A stretch of 64,000 nucleotides of DNA from Amaranthus tricolor (lineage: Eukaryota; Streptophyta; Magnoliopsida; Caryophyllales; Amaranthaceae), in assembly GCF_026212465.1 (NCBI RefSeq), contig NC_080051.1, positions 22,208,727 through 22,272,726 on the forward strand, read 5' to 3'. Each line of letters opens with the position of its first letter. The first letter of the stretch is position 1. The position numbers were made by a program, and so were the translations under genes. Of the stretch, positions 35,364 to 47,730 are shown piece after piece. Under the pieces are notes generated by a model, which was not told the origin of the DNA, ran no database searches, and saw only the letters and a program-made list of their open reading frames with translations.

Positions 35364-38300
35364 AAAGAGTATGTGAGTCCTATATATTTATTGATTTTTA
35401 GTAAAGGTTCTTTGTTAAACATTATTGGTAAAATAAAAACCAAAATTTTCGCAAAAAATTAACATGTGTAGGTTTTGAACCTCACTAACAATACCATAGC
35501 CCATAGGAATACCAATTACCAACTTTGCCACACTTAAATGATGAACTATAAAAAATTTATTTTTATATGAGGCTCCATGTTTCTGGAGGCTCTAAGCGAT
35601 CAGTCATTTGAAATGGGGCTAAATCGCCCCTATAATATTTGTGGCGTTTGTGCCTATAACTACTCAGCTATCATCTCGTGTTAGTTGTATTATAAAAGAA
35701 TAATAACAATCAAATTGATTCAACACACTTGAAAAAAAAAATGTTCGTCTTTTAATAATTTTTTGGATTTGTCCATGTTAAATATAGAACAACGCATATT
35801 CATGTACAATTCTAAGACCTCTCTCATCCATTTTGAAGTGTTATTTTGTGTTAATTATTATATTAGCTTGTCTTGATCGAGATTTGGGCCAACTTGGTCT
35901 AATATAGTGTTGTAAAATATTATTAAGATGTAAATTCAAAACTTTAAGGATAAGAGAAGTAATAGCCTAAAACATTTTAGATATAGGAAAGCTTTTATTT
36001 AACAAGAAGTAATAACAAGAGTAAAAGATTTTATTTTATTTTATTTTTTTTTTTTTTTTTGTTTTTTGAAAGAGAGTAAGAGACTTGAATAATATGAAGA
36101 TGGGATTTTGGGCCACATCTTAGAAACTCCCTAGACCTAAAGATTAAGGATATGTTTTGGTAAATAATTATTGACTGATTAGATCAATTAATACTATTGA
36201 CTCATAAAAGAAATATCATGGAGATGTTTGTAAAAATTAATTATCAATTGTTGGTTGTTTATTAGAGAAAAAGTAGGTCAAAAAGCTAAAATCAATTAAA
36301 AAGTTATGAATATTAGCCTTTTGATTTTTTTAAATCACAAATTATTATGAGAGACAGTCTCTCTAAGAGACGCATTAAATATATGTACTAAATAGCTCAA
36401 TTAATACAAATTAAAGAGAAATAAGATTGTGGACTTCTTGTTTTGAGGTCGTCTCTTTGAAAAACGGTCTCTTACAAGAGTAGCTGTTTTAAAATTCCTT
36501 TTTTCCGTTGACTCAAAAGTCATTTTCTAAATATTTTTTTTGACTATTTGACCAAGTAAAAATAAAAAATCGGCTAAAAAGCCAAACAAAGTCATTTACC
36601 AACACATTGGGGGTGTTTGTCAAAAGAGGTTATTGAACAAATTCAGCTTATTTTGACACAGATAGATGGTTGGGTGGTCAAACCATCTAATTCTTATATT
36701 TGATAAATTAACAGGTTGAAACAACATATTATTATGAATAAATTAATTTTAAACAAGTTTCTCTTAAAAGCATATTCAAAATCAATTACTCTAATCAGTT
36801 ATTAGCTACCAGTCATTTGTGAAAACACATTTATTTTTTTATGTGTTGAATGTGGACCAATTATCAATTTCTAGTGATCAGTAACAAATATATATGATCT
36901 GCCACAAATCACTTCATCAAGTATCCATTTTCTCACACTCTTCATTCTTCATTTAATTTATTTTTGGCATTGATTCATGAATTTCTATTAAAATCCCGTA
37001 GTCGTCTAACTCTCCCCTAAATCATTTTTCTAATAGGTGTTTGTACTTTGTAGGTGTGTACTTTTATTGCGCATGTTTAAATCAAATAGAGCTATTTCTA
37101 AGGGTAGTTTTAAGGTGCAATCGCCTAGGGTCTAGCTCATAAAGGGGCTCAAATTGAGTTAATTCTTATTATTAAAAATCGATTTTTTAATTATATTTTG
37201 TGGCTTATCATAATATGATTTTAAATTCGTACATTTATTTGACATCTATGTGATGAAAAAGAGAAATTATATGATGCATAATTGAAAAAAAAAACTGAAA
37301 CTTTACTTATACAAGGGCCCCTTTTTTAGTTTTTGCATAGGACCCAAAAATTATTAGAAACGACATTAAAACCAAAATATTAGTTCAATTCTGTTTTATT
37401 AATTGCAAATGTATTTTTATTTAACTCTTTATTAACACATGTATCTTAATTACACCCAACTTCTATAACATGAACTTTCTCAATAACCCAATATTTTAGT
37501 CATAATAATAATAATAATGAGTTTGATTAAGTTATACTATTAAATAAAAATTAATCTTGTCCTATTCATCTTAAAATAATAAATATATTTAGTTTAGGAA
37601 AAAATATACCTTTAGATTTTGGTTTTTCTTGGGGAAAGGGAGGTTAATGGGAAACAATGCCTTCTCATAGGGCTGGCCCTAGGTTTTTAGGGATTTTAAA
37701 ACGAAAGATATTTATGAGCCACTAAACTATTATATAGGTAAAAGTTCGAACTTTAGCACTAGTTGAAAACTAATATTTTTTAGGTGCCCTGGACATAGAC
37801 TTACACTTGCTTAGGATCAGTCTTGCCTTCTTACAAAAATTGGCCACTATGTTTTATTGTTCTTCAATAAAAAATAAATTAAATTTTATATCAATTAAAG
37901 CATATACTACTTTTTCTATATAAAATTCTAGATTCAATTCTTATCGTCTTTTCATCTAACCCATTCACTTTTTCGGTCTATCATGTTTTAAAAATTGAAA
38001 AAATAAAAAATACTCCTATTAAGGTTATATTTTAAGAAATAAAGTCAACACTAAAGAAAAAAAATCAAAAACTAATACTGTTGGCAAAAGTAGACATGAA
38101 TTATTCTTGGTAGGTGAGGAAGCAAAGTAACGACCCTTCTTTATGAAATCTAAATTGATTTTTGGTGCACAAGTTTCTAATTTAGATTAGACAACTTTAC
38201 CTTAAACTTTGAAAAATTAATCCCCACTAATTTAAACAACGTACTCTTACGCACTAACTTAACTGGCTTAAGACTACATATACAAAGCCATTATTATTAG

Positions 38301-38864
38301 GTTGACTAATTACCTTGATATTTGTGAATTCATGATACTCTCTTTGCCTTAAACTTGTTTTATTCACATCTATGTCATCGGGTTGATTTTAGATTGAAAA
38401 TTTCAGGTCGATTCAAAATTGAATTTTATGTCCACATTAATTTTACATGTTTTAAGTTCATTTTAAAGTAGGGTTAATTAATATCAAGTTTGTTACAACG
38501 TTGGCTAAATATCGAATCTTCTTTAAGCTTGTTTTAATTAATTTTAAAGGCTCTGTTTATTGGGGTTATTTGGTTAATTTCAAGTCATATGTTTCGATTC
38601 GATTCTAAATCGAATCTTGTGTCTACATTAATTTTACATATTTTTAAATACATTTTGAAATCAAATCAAATCAAATTCGATTACAGAGTCACGTAAATTT
38701 TAAACCTCCCATTCAATTATGAACCGTATTAAGTTTTACTATATTAACTACCGACTTTCAAGTAACATTGTTTAAGTTGGTGGATCTAACTTCTAAGTGC
38801 GTTCCCAAATTATTAACTTCTTTTCAGAAGTAGTAACCGTGTTTCACGTAAGGGGTAATATAGG
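35364..38864. other. Gene-free region with small foldback remnants
   Basis: A small GAGAGACAGTCTCTC...GGTCGTCTC foldback lies at 36348-36475. A hAT-like AGGGCTGGCCCTAGG start lies at about 37670. A poly-T run lies at 36040-36062. No host gene or substantial coding frame is seen. Confidence 0.45.
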
Positions 38865-38880
38865 TATGAACAATGTTTCA

Positions 38881-39058
38881 CGTAATGAGACTGTCAATTT
38901 AGGTTGGCTCAATTCGTGCGTATAACTACATTTTAATTGATACCTTTAAGATTAAAATTGAAAAATGTTCAGAAAATGAAAAAAAATGCTCAGATTGTTA
39001 CACGCGCGAATTGGACCGGCCCAAATTGACTGTTTCATTATGAGGCTGTCTCGTCTAA
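38881..39058. mobile_element. Small inverted-repeat MITE
   Basis: The left arm TAATGAGACTGTCAATTTAG, continuing to CAATTCGTGCGTATAAC, is the inverse of GTTACACGCGCGAATTGGAC, continuing to CATTATGAGGCTGTCTCG. The middle is a short AT-rich loop. No coding sequence. Confidence 0.6.
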
Positions 39059-39575
39059 AACTATCTAATATTTTAATTATATTGAACGTCATTAATCATC
39101 ATAGAGAATTTCTTTCGCATATAAGAAATTGCAGAAATCTTTTTTATTTTATGACATAGACTTTTTATAAATTTAAACTATTTAAAACTTTTCAAACATC
39201 GTAGACTTGTATACAAGATATTCATGAACATCCAAGAGTAATTAAACATGAATAAAGAAGTAGAAAATTAATCGGTTATGTATACACAAAAAATACAGTA
39301 CGTGACGAATCTAGTAAAAAAACCGATAAAAGTACAAATAACTAGCAAGTACTGAAAAAAAAAATCAAATAAAAAAGTATATCCAAAATTATCATAATAA
39401 TAATATAATAAAAATTAAAACGTTTTTTAAACTTAGTACCTTCACATGCATGCGCTATAAGGCATTTAAAGTTAACCACTTACTATTTCCATACAAGACT
39501 TGGCTTATTCTCACTAAAAATTTGTACACATTTTCTATAATAATCCAAACATAATTAGATTAAAATTAAATCATC

Positions 39576-42163
39576 TCATTGAGCTTGATAAAGAGCTGAA
39601 TCAGACATTACTGCTCTAGAACTCCTCGACCTTTTTTGATGTCTATTTCTATTTCTATTCTTTTCCTCATCATTTTCTCTTGTTGAAACCTTTTCTTGTT
39701 CAACATCTCCTTTTAATGCCACTCCAAATTCCTTCTCATTAATTTTATCTTCATTTTTAACATCACTACACAATACTTGCTCCTCTTTATTATTGCTTAT
39801 TACTTGACCTTGTTTTCGTGCAACATAAACAAAAGGACACCCAAAAGACATGTCATTAAGGTCTAAAAGAGGCTCTAATATCTTGATCACTGCACTCATT
39901 GTAGGCCTTGTTTTGGGATGTTTGCTTAGGCATTGGTAAGCCAACATAGCTGCTATTTTTGACCCTTCTATTGAGTATTGCCCGTCTAATCTTGGGTCCA
40001 TTATGCCTTCCATTTTTCTTGGGTCTTTTAGTAGAGGCCTTGCCCACCCTACTAGACTTTGCTCTTTTTTTGGACGCTTTTTGTCCATGCATCTTCTTCC
40101 TGTTAGTAACTCTAATAGGACTACTCCGTAACTGTAAACATCGCTCATTGTTGTTAAGTGACCTGGTTTATTTTCACGATATTCAAATAATTGTATTATT
40201 ATTCGAATTAAATCATTTTCATCAATAATATATGATAGAATATATGACATAAGACTTTAACAAGTTTTAGGTTGAGTTGGTTTTGATAAATTTAGGCTTG
40301 TATATAGGACTCATACAAGAGAAGAGTTGATTCGGCGAGAACGCCATTCTTTTCAAAACCGCAACTTGTTTTTCTTACGGAAGACCAATTTTTTTCTAAT
40401 TGATCAAATTCCATATGCTCTGATACCATGATAAATTCATTACTACGCTTGTACACAACAAAGCTACTATATTTACATGTGAGTTATTTTCCATCAGGTT
40501 TTTTAACTTAACATCAAAATCCAATGTAAAAGAGTATAATAAAATACGATACAAGCTTTAAGTTAGAATTATTTTCTTGAAAACATAATATGCCAAAAAT
40601 TATTGTGAAAACATAGAAAATTTTATCCAAACGTACGAAACTTTAACGTATCTTTGTTTTTCAATAATTTAGCAGAAGATTAATTAAACATTGGCTTTTC
40701 TTTATCTTTAATCTTTAAATATAAAAAGATTGGTAAAATGATCAAAATTGTGCCCATAGATAAGGGCCAAAAAAGTACCTGTCATGATGTATTCTGGGGC
40801 TGCATAACCTTTAGTGCCCACTATGTTTTTGGTCGACACATGAGTCTTATCTTCCTCTGGTCCATCTCTAGCAAACCCAAAATCTGATAGTTTAGCAGTA
40901 TAATCCTACACAAACAATATACTTAAACAGTGATTAACTAAGATTAATTAAGAACACTATCATATAATTAAAGAAAAATGATAGATTTATGAATGACTTA
41001 CAGCATCCAAGAGAATATTTGCAGCCTTAAAATCTCTGAAAATTACTGGTTTTTTATTCAATTCATGAAGATAAGCTAACCCTTTTGCTGCTTGTAATGC
41101 AATCTTGATTCTTGTTAACCATGGCAATGGAATAGACCGTCCTATTTTTTTTTTATTTTTTTTGAAATTGAAAAGACAGATACATAGAGGAGGTCAGGAG
41201 GGTGAGAATTAAATCATTCTCACAATAGTAAAATAAATAAAAAGACTTTCAATTATTAAATCCACCCGATTTTGAGAGTTAATTAATAATGTATTAAGAA
41301 AGAGATATACTTACTGCTAAAAAGCTGCTTGTCCAAATTACCCCTAGCCATGTATTCATACACAAGAAGTCTTTGGTCATTTTCACAAGAGTACCCAATT
41401 AGCTTTACCAAATGAGGATGCCTTAATTGCCCAAGATATATCACTTCAGCCTACATCATAATAAATTGTGGGTACTTAGTTAATTCATTTCCATTTAAAG
41501 AAAAAAACAAATCGTCTGATCTCGTTATTGTATAGTTGTATACTAAATCTATTCAAATATTACACTATTTATTTATCACCTTTAATTATGATTAACTTTT
41601 AATCTATAAGTTAAAACAAATTCAGTTAGAATTTTGTTTATATTATTTTTATTATTTTATATTATACATAATTAGAGATATTAAGACTCATTAGTATAAG
41701 AGACTGCTGAAAAGTCAAATGTTGTAATTATTTTGGAACGGAGTAAGTGTAAGAGTATGTAGTAAGTTGAGAGACTTACCAACCACTCCTTATGGCCTTG
41801 AGTTCCTTCCAAATCCAAGACCTTAACAGCAACAGCTTGAGGGTCTAAACCAGGCCTAAGATCATCATGTATGAAGCCTTTATAAACAGCACCAAACCCA
41901 CCTTCACCAAGAAAGTTACTCAATGCAAAGTTATTAGTGATCAATCTAAGCTCATCATGGCTAAAAACATGGAGATTTGCGCCCGGGATCGAGCTCGAAA
42001 GCTCGTTGATCGAGATTTCGGAGGAGTTAAAATGGTTAGTTATGCCTAGATGAGGTACACTTTGAGGTGAAGGTGTAGGGGAAGGAGTTTGCTTAGGATG
42101 AACTAATTCATCTTTAGTGTCTAGAGAATTGGTAAAACAACATATGGCCATTTTTAGTGCCAT
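39576..42163 (-). CDS. Receptor-like cytoplasmic kinase, RIPK/PBL type (RLCK-VII)
   Basis: Complete five-exon kinase gene, read downwards: 42163-41780, 41450-41315, 41141-41002, 40905-40779, 40162-39576. All introns are GT-AG, and the frame closes at 457 aa. It phosphorylates Ser/Thr. RLCK-VII members relay signals from cell-surface immune and growth receptors at the plasma membrane. Motifs are the G-loop GEGGFG (86-91), the ATP lysine in VAVK (K114), the alpha-C Glu in AEV (E130), the catalytic loop FRDFKAAN (D210, N215), DFG (D228) and APE. The kinase core starts after [14 protein letters not shown], a hallmark of this subfamily. The N-terminus MALKMAICC lacks the Met-Gly of myristoylated members, but Cys8-Cys9 could be acylated. 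Translation from the second ATG would place the cysteines at 4-5. The tail (about 375-457) is charged and ends in an Arg/Ser/Asn-rich stretch. Similarity is closest to RIPK by memory, and orthology is unproven. No disabling change was seen. Confidence 0.94.
41543..41743. mobile_element. Stowaway-type MITE in kinase intron 1
   Basis: It runs from CTAAATCTATTCAAATATTA to TTTTGGAACGGAG, with TA on both sides. The interior word TTTAATCTATAAGTTAAAAC matches the copies at 8554 and 278. It lies within the 329-bp first intron (41451-41779) and makes up most of it. Confidence 0.6.
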
Positions 42164-42976
42164 ATTGTTGTTTTGGGGGGTGCTTGGCCTTTTTTCTCGG
42201 TGGGTTAAGGAATTCCTTTTGGTTTTGTGTAGGATTTATTTTTGGGGTAGTGATTGAAATCCTCCAATTTAAGGGGGTGAGCTTAAAGATTAAGCAAAAT
42301 AGTATAATTGATGTGAATGGAAAGGGAAGTGGAAATTTGGGTTTGTGGTTTATAGACTACCTTTTTTTGAGGCTACTTTAACAAGGGAAGACCGGCCAAA
42401 AATGAAAGGAAAAGTCCCACAAATTTTGTTTTAGTAAGAGTGTTAGATAGTAGTGGATATAATACATAATTGTAACACTAATAATTAACTTATAAATTTA
42501 TGTTTCACACTATTTTTCAATTGAATCAAGCATATGATTCTAAGTCACTTTGTTCAATTATATTTATATAATTCGGTCGATATATCAGTTGCACTTTTAT
42601 ATTTTAACTAAATTTCCAATTTATTTAAATTTAGTTCTAAGATTTTATATTTATATAAAAGAAAAAAAAGATTATTAGTTCACCCATTTATGTTAAAAAT
42701 AAATGTAAAATTTTTTTGAAGTAAAAATGAAAAATTATATAATTTAATAAAGAAAATAAAGAGAAATTTTATTATCATGAAAGAACTAAATATACAAACC
42801 AAAAAGAGGAGAATGAACCATCTTGAATAAACTCTAATCTAGGTCATAAGGGTTAGGTATCCAATATGAGATACTATGAGAGAGATAGATCATCTAAGAT
42901 GGACTCCCTCCCAAACTCACTTAGAAAAACTAAACTACAACAAAAGAAGAAAATTTGAAATGTATAAAATAATTTA
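42164..42976. other. Upstream region of the kinase gene and copia flank
   Basis: The first 250 bp beyond the kinase ATG should hold its leader and promoter. No convincing TATA box was picked out. 42780-42976 is the sequence following the truncated copia frame and is of unknown origin. Confidence 0.4.
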
Positions 42977-42978
42977 TC

Positions 42979-45007
42979 AAACGACCAAACGAGACTTCAA
43001 ACGTTCAACTTCGCCATTAGACTTGAACTTGGTTTTGTAGACCCACTGGCTACCAAGCGCACGCTTACCCGCGGGTAGATGTTCCAAAGTCCAAGTTCCA
43101 TTGTGCTCCAAAGCCTGTATTTCATTCTGCATAGATTTTTGCCAATCCAAGGATTTCATAGCCTCTTTAAAAGATTTTGGTTCCTTGTCAATCACAAAGG
43201 CTGCAATAAACTTCCTATAATTCACAGAATACTTATGACAATGTATGTAATGTGCCAGAGGATAAGGATTACCTGAAGAAGCATGATTAGACCGAGAGTT
43301 TGAAAGAGACGGATTATGAGCAATGACGGAATGAGTAACAAATGGTTTCCCAGAAGAATCAACAAAATCACGGAGCAAAACCGAGGGATACTTATCCCGA
43401 AAACCACGACCCAAAGGCTCCGGAGAAGAGAAGTCAGTGGTAGGCTCAGGGGACAATGAAGCAGTGTTGTCTGGCTGCTGTGGCTGCTGATCAGCAGCTG
43501 AAGGAGAGGAAGACGCGCGCTCCTGCAGTAGTCCATTACCTACGCTCGGGGAATCTGTAGCGTATGGAGCTGACTGTTGCGAATGTGGCTGCTGCAAAGG
43601 AGAAATAGCTGGCTGCAGACTGTCCGCATCTAAAGTTTCTAAAGTCTCAAGCTCCAAAAAATCATCATGAACAGGAATAGGTCCATCAAAAGTATTAGGA
43701 GCAATATGGACATCTTCCGGGGATCCAAAAGGGAACACATCCTCAACAAACTTCACATCTCGGGAAACAAAAAACACCTTTGAATCAAGATCATACACTC
43801 TCCAACCTTTCATACCGTAAGGATAACCCACAAACACACACTTTCTACTACGGCTAGCAAATTTATCGCCATGAGTTTGCTGATTATGCGCAAAACACAA
43901 ACATCCAAAAGTACGTATGGCATCAAAGGAGGGGGGTTTATTAAAAAGGATTTCAAATGGTGTTTTGTTGTGTAAAAGTGGAATTGGTGTGCGATTAATC
44001 AAATGAGCAGCGGCAAGGACACACTCCCCCCAAAAGTAAATAGGTAATTTGGCCTGAAATCTCAAAGCTCGGGCAACAGATAAAATATGTTTGTGTTTAC
44101 GTTCCACTCTCCCATTTTGTTGAGGCGTACCCACACAAGAATGTTGAAAAATTATTCCAGTCGCATTGAAAAACTCAAACAAACAATTAAATTCATTACC
44201 ATTATCACTTTGCACGATTTTAATTTTTTGATTAAACTGACGATCAACCATTGCAACAAACATCATAAACATTTTAAAGACCTCCATTTTATCAAGAAGT
44301 AAATAAATCCAAACTGCTCTAGAATAATCATCAACAATTGTCAGAAAATAACGAGCCTTACAAGAAGAAACACGTCTATACGGCCCCCACAAATCACAAT
44401 GCACTTTTTCAAAAATTCTAGAAGCTCTATTAGTACTCAAAGGAAAACGAACTCTAGAGTGTTTAGCACGCATACGTACTTCACACCCCTTATCTAAAAC
44501 ATCTCTATTATTACAAAGTTGAGGAAGCAACTTTACTACTTTCTCGGAAGGATGACCCAAACTACGATGCCATAAATCCAGGGACGAAGCTTCAATCGCA
44601 CCCACTTGAGGAACCAATTCCGTATTGCTAAAATAGTATAATCCGTCTCTCCTAGTTCCCGTCCCAATCAGCTCCTTCGTTGGGTCCTGTATGACAAAAA
44701 TGTGTTGAGTAAATTGAACAGTACAATTAAGATTGTCATTAAGCTGTGAAATAGAAAGCAAATTGCAACGCAAATTAGGAACAAATAAAACGCCTGTGAG
44801 AGTGAGTTTATCCGACAAGCGAACAGAGCCAATTAAAGAAGCATTAACAATGTCACCATTGGGCAATCCAACAGGACAATTAAAACTCTCAGTGTCGAAC
44901 AACCAAGAAATATCTCCTGTAACATGATGTGTAGCGCCGGTGTCAATGATCCAAGAGGTGGAATCAAACTGAGGTGGCGGCGGTGGTGGTGTTTCACTGT
45001 CCACCAT
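42979..45007 (-). pseudogene. Truncated Ty1/copia polyprotein: protease, integrase, start of reverse transcriptase
   Basis: A 676-codon frame read on the minus strand. Retroviral-type aspartic protease is shown by WIIDTGATHHVTG (19-31). GAG-pre-integrase follows with LWHRSLGHPS. The integrase core shows CDLWGPY, QSDNGNEF and the E of NGRVERKH, so the D-D-E residues are present. The chromodomain-free C-terminal region leads to the first residues of reverse transcriptase (WVYKTKFKSNGEVERLKSRL). The frame then leaves the family and stops. Gag is absent: the frame opens only about 50 nt after the primer site. The integrase zinc motif reads CEVR where CxxC is expected, a T-to-C change. The reverse transcriptase core, RNase H and 3' LTR are gone. 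An Ale/Retrofit-like lineage is likely from the short D-to-E spacing, but not certain. Confidence 0.9.
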
Positions 45008-45055
45008 TTTACTGAAAAAATCCTTGAGAGAGAAAAAAATAAAAAAAAAATTAGT

Positions 45056-45078
45056 GTTTAACGTGGCTCTGATACCAT
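45056..45078 (-). other. Copia primer-binding site
   Basis: On the minus strand TGGTATCAGAGC, complementary to initiator-Met tRNA, follows directly after the LTR end TTTTCTCA. This is the standard arrangement for copia elements and fixes the LTR boundary at 45079. Confidence 0.85.
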
Positions 45079-45341
45079 GAGAAAACTATAATACGGGAAT
45101 AATCTGTGTTGTCCTTTCATTAACTCCAACCAATATTTATATAATACAAGATGGTAACCGTAGAATTAGTAAAAAACCGTCACCAAACCGTCACCAAAGA
45201 TAATGAAACTGCTGAAAGTGTGATAATGTAACCGTCACCAAATATACCAAACCGTCACCAAAGATAATGAAACTGCTGAAAGTGTGATAATGTAACCGTC
45301 ACCAAATATTTGATGTATACCGCGGAGTGCACATATCCTCA
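45079..45341 (-). mobile_element. 5' LTR of the truncated copia element
   Basis: The inner edge is fixed by the primer site at 45078. The outer edge is placed at TGAGGATATGTGC (minus strand, 45341) because it starts TG and mirrors the other end, but no second LTR survives to confirm it. The LTR holds a 64-bp direct tandem duplication (45187-45250 and 45251-45314) with ACCGTCACCAAAG and CTGCTGAAAGTGTG words. Confidence 0.65.
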
Positions 45342-45348
45342 ATAAAAA

Positions 45349-45563
45349 TAGTATAAGTTTCAACTTAATTCCAAAAGTAAGCGTGAAAATTTTAAATTTG
45401 TGGTTTGAGGCTGTCATGCTCTACAAAAATAGGTCAAATAGTTGTTCGCAGTTAATAATTGCGAATAGCTATTTTGTCTTTTTTGACCTGTTTGCGAACA
45501 GCCCCAAACCACAGGTTTGGAATTTTCACGCTTACTTTTGGAATTAAATTGAAACTTATACTA
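45349..45563. mobile_element. Foldback MITE abutting the copia LTR
   Basis: The ends TAGTATAAGTTTCAACTTAA and TTAAATTGAAACTTATACTA are inverse copies. The complementarity continues through TTCCAAAAGTAAGCGTG and the TGTGGTTTGAGGCTG counterpart, leaving a short loop. It lies 7 bp from the proposed LTR edge. Confidence 0.75.
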
Positions 45564-45657
45564 TTATGTTCATTTTTTTGATAAAATTGTCTAATACATT
45601 TCAAATTTTCACAAAAGAAAACCAGAACAAGGTCCCTAAACTAAAAGAAAACATCAG

Positions 45658-46400
45658 GTCTCTTGAGAGATCGTCTTTTGAGAGATCGTCTCTTAGAGAC
45701 CTAACTCAATAAAATTTAATTTAAAAACAATAAAATAAATTAATAACTGAAAGTTAATCACACATTTAAGGAAAATAGTTTTCTTCCTCCCTTGTGCACA
45801 TTATGTTTAATTTCAAATCGAAAAACAACATTATTCAGTTATTCAACCATACATTTATCATCTCAACCATCAAATCAAATCATCAAGAAAAATTAAATAA
45901 AATCGTCAAAATGAGATTAGAATGAAAGATTAAACAAATTTATAGTTAGTATTTTAACTTACTAAAGTTGGTGATTTATATTGTCCAAGTTGATATTTTA
46001 GAATAAGAAGTTGGTGTTTTATTATGATGAAGTTGGTTTTTTAAATAGTTTAAATTTTATATTTGGTAGAATATGATGCTTAAGTTTGTATTATAGCATG
46101 TTGTAGTTGGTATTTCAAATGCTTATAGTTGGTTTCCCAATAAGATGAAGTTTGTGATTTGGTGTATTGAAGTTGGTGTTATAGTATACTTAAATTGGTG
46201 TTTTTAGTATGCTGAAGTTAGTGATTTCATGTGTTGAAGTTGATGTTTTATGCTGTTTAAGTTGTTGTTTTACAATAATAAAGTTGATATTTTATTATGA
46301 TAAAGTTGGCATTTTTATCATTGAAAGCAGGTATTTAACGAGTCTAATTGACCAAATTATGCGCGGTATATATTTTTATATGAGTGTTTATTAATTTATT
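45658..46400. mobile_element. GAGACC-type foldback remnant with roughly 30-bp internal repeats
   Basis: It begins GGTCTCTTGAGAGATCGTC, with a second GAGAGATCGTCTCTTAGAG. From about 45960 to 46330 a degenerate unit, GAAGTTGGTGTTTTATTATG with variants, recurs roughly a dozen times. The right end near 46360-46400 is not clear. The left end is related to 30399 and 50316. Confidence 0.45.
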
Positions 46401-46404
46401 GTAA

Positions 46405-46525
<121 letters not shown>

Positions 46526-47460
46526 GGGAGGGATCGGATGAGAACGGTGTTCACAATGAGAAGGATAAGAAGCATTCTACACCCTTCATTTGACTAAGAT
46601 TAAAAATTCTATGGTCACTAGGGATGCAAACGGGGCGGGGCGGGGCGGGGATTGGAATTCCCATCCACATCCCCATCTGTTAATGCAATACTTATCCCCG
46701 TCTCCATCCCCGCGGCGGGTATAATTTTTTTCCCCGTCCCCTCCCTGATGGGTTTGTACCTAAAACCATCCCCGCCCCACCACCCATCTGGGTATCCATC
46801 CCCGTCGAATACCCATTTTTCCCGCCACACTACCCGTCAAATCCCCGCTTAATACCCATCTGTGCCACATATTTATATTCAATCATTTGGGCCTTAAAAC
46901 CCATAATACATATCCAAACTCCAAAGTCTCAAACAAACACACATTCAAAGTCTCAAACAATTACATATCCAAAGTCTCAAACAAACACATATCCAAAGTC
47001 TCAAAAAAATACACAACCAAAGTCTCAAACAAATATACATGTCTAAAACAAAAGTATTTCAACATCAACTCAAAATCATCCAAAGTCCTAAAATTTGTAC
47101 ATATCTTGAGGTAGGGCGGGGCGGGGATGGGACGGGTATCACCTAAAACCTATCCCCATCCCTATCCCCGCGGTGGGTATGAATTTTATACCCGTACCCA
47201 CCCCATCACCCATCAAACCGGGACCCATCCCCGCCTCGATGGGGCGGGGATGGGGCGGGTCTCCTATTAGACCCGCCTCGCTTGCATCCCTAATGGTCAC
47301 ATTCAAGGCAAAAACGTTTAATTGTAAAAGTCACTATCTTACGCAGAAAAGATACAATGTCACAAATCTGAAGAATGTTCTTAATTTATAACATAGTATC
47401 CTTTTTTAGATATATAATGACTAACAAAAAATCATTCTTATCCTTCTCTTATTAAAATCC
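46526..47460. mobile_element. Unclassified element, host of the hAT MITE
   Basis: It starts GGGAGGGATCGGATGAG next to the (AT)n. The word GAGAAGGATAAGAA (46557) is inverted as TTCTTATCCTTCTC (47437-47450). It is split by the hAT MITE at 46619. A Helitron-like origin was considered from the AT junction but not shown. Confidence 0.4.
46619..47292. mobile_element. hAT-type MITE, 674 bp, GC-rich ends
   Basis: It starts TAGGGATGCAAACGGGGCGG and ends CTCGCTTGCATCCCTA, imperfect inverses. The 8-mer ATGGTCAC is present on both sides (46611-46618 and 47293-47300), an exact hAT-size target duplication. The ends carry many GGGGCGGGG/CCCCG motifs. The middle is AT-rich and holds about six copies of a CCAAAGTCTCAAACAAAYAC unit (46918-47035). 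Frames across it on both strands lack recognisable domains and are not genes. Confidence 0.9.
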
Positions 47461-47489
47461 TTTTTATTTAATTATATATATATCAGGGT

Positions 47490-47730
47490 TTTTTTAATTA
47501 GACCTCAAGTGGATATGTAAGTATTCCTGTTACTCAACTAATCCTGCTTCTGCTGCAATCTAACTTAATTGGGCAAATTTTTTAGATAAATTAGGAACAT
47601 CTGAAGTATGTACTATAAGTTGACCTTCATTTAAAATTGGAAATGCTCAAGCTTTTGATAATTGTTTGGGTACTAACTCTAATTTAGTACAACAACGGCA
47701 CAATTTTGATGAGAATAGAAACAAGTAAGG
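47490..47730 (+). pseudogene. Possible decayed coding remnant, unidentified
   Basis: One frame reads STNPASAAI, then LNWANFLDKLGTSEV and FKIGNAQAFDNCLGTNS, interrupted by at least three stops. It looks more protein-like than the AT-rich surroundings, but I recognise no family. It could also be chance. Confidence 0.25.

Noticed and set aside
46618..46852. Gly/Pro-rich frames on both strands
   Set aside because: They are explained by GGGGCGGGG repeats of the hAT MITE ends.
47173..47391. 72-codon frame at the hAT right end
   Set aside because: It crosses the element boundary and target duplication, so it is not an evolved gene.
46526..47460. Helitron call for the element hosting the hAT MITE
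   Set aside because: The AT junction is suggestive, but neither a 5' TC nor a 3' hairpin with CTRR could be placed; left unclassified.
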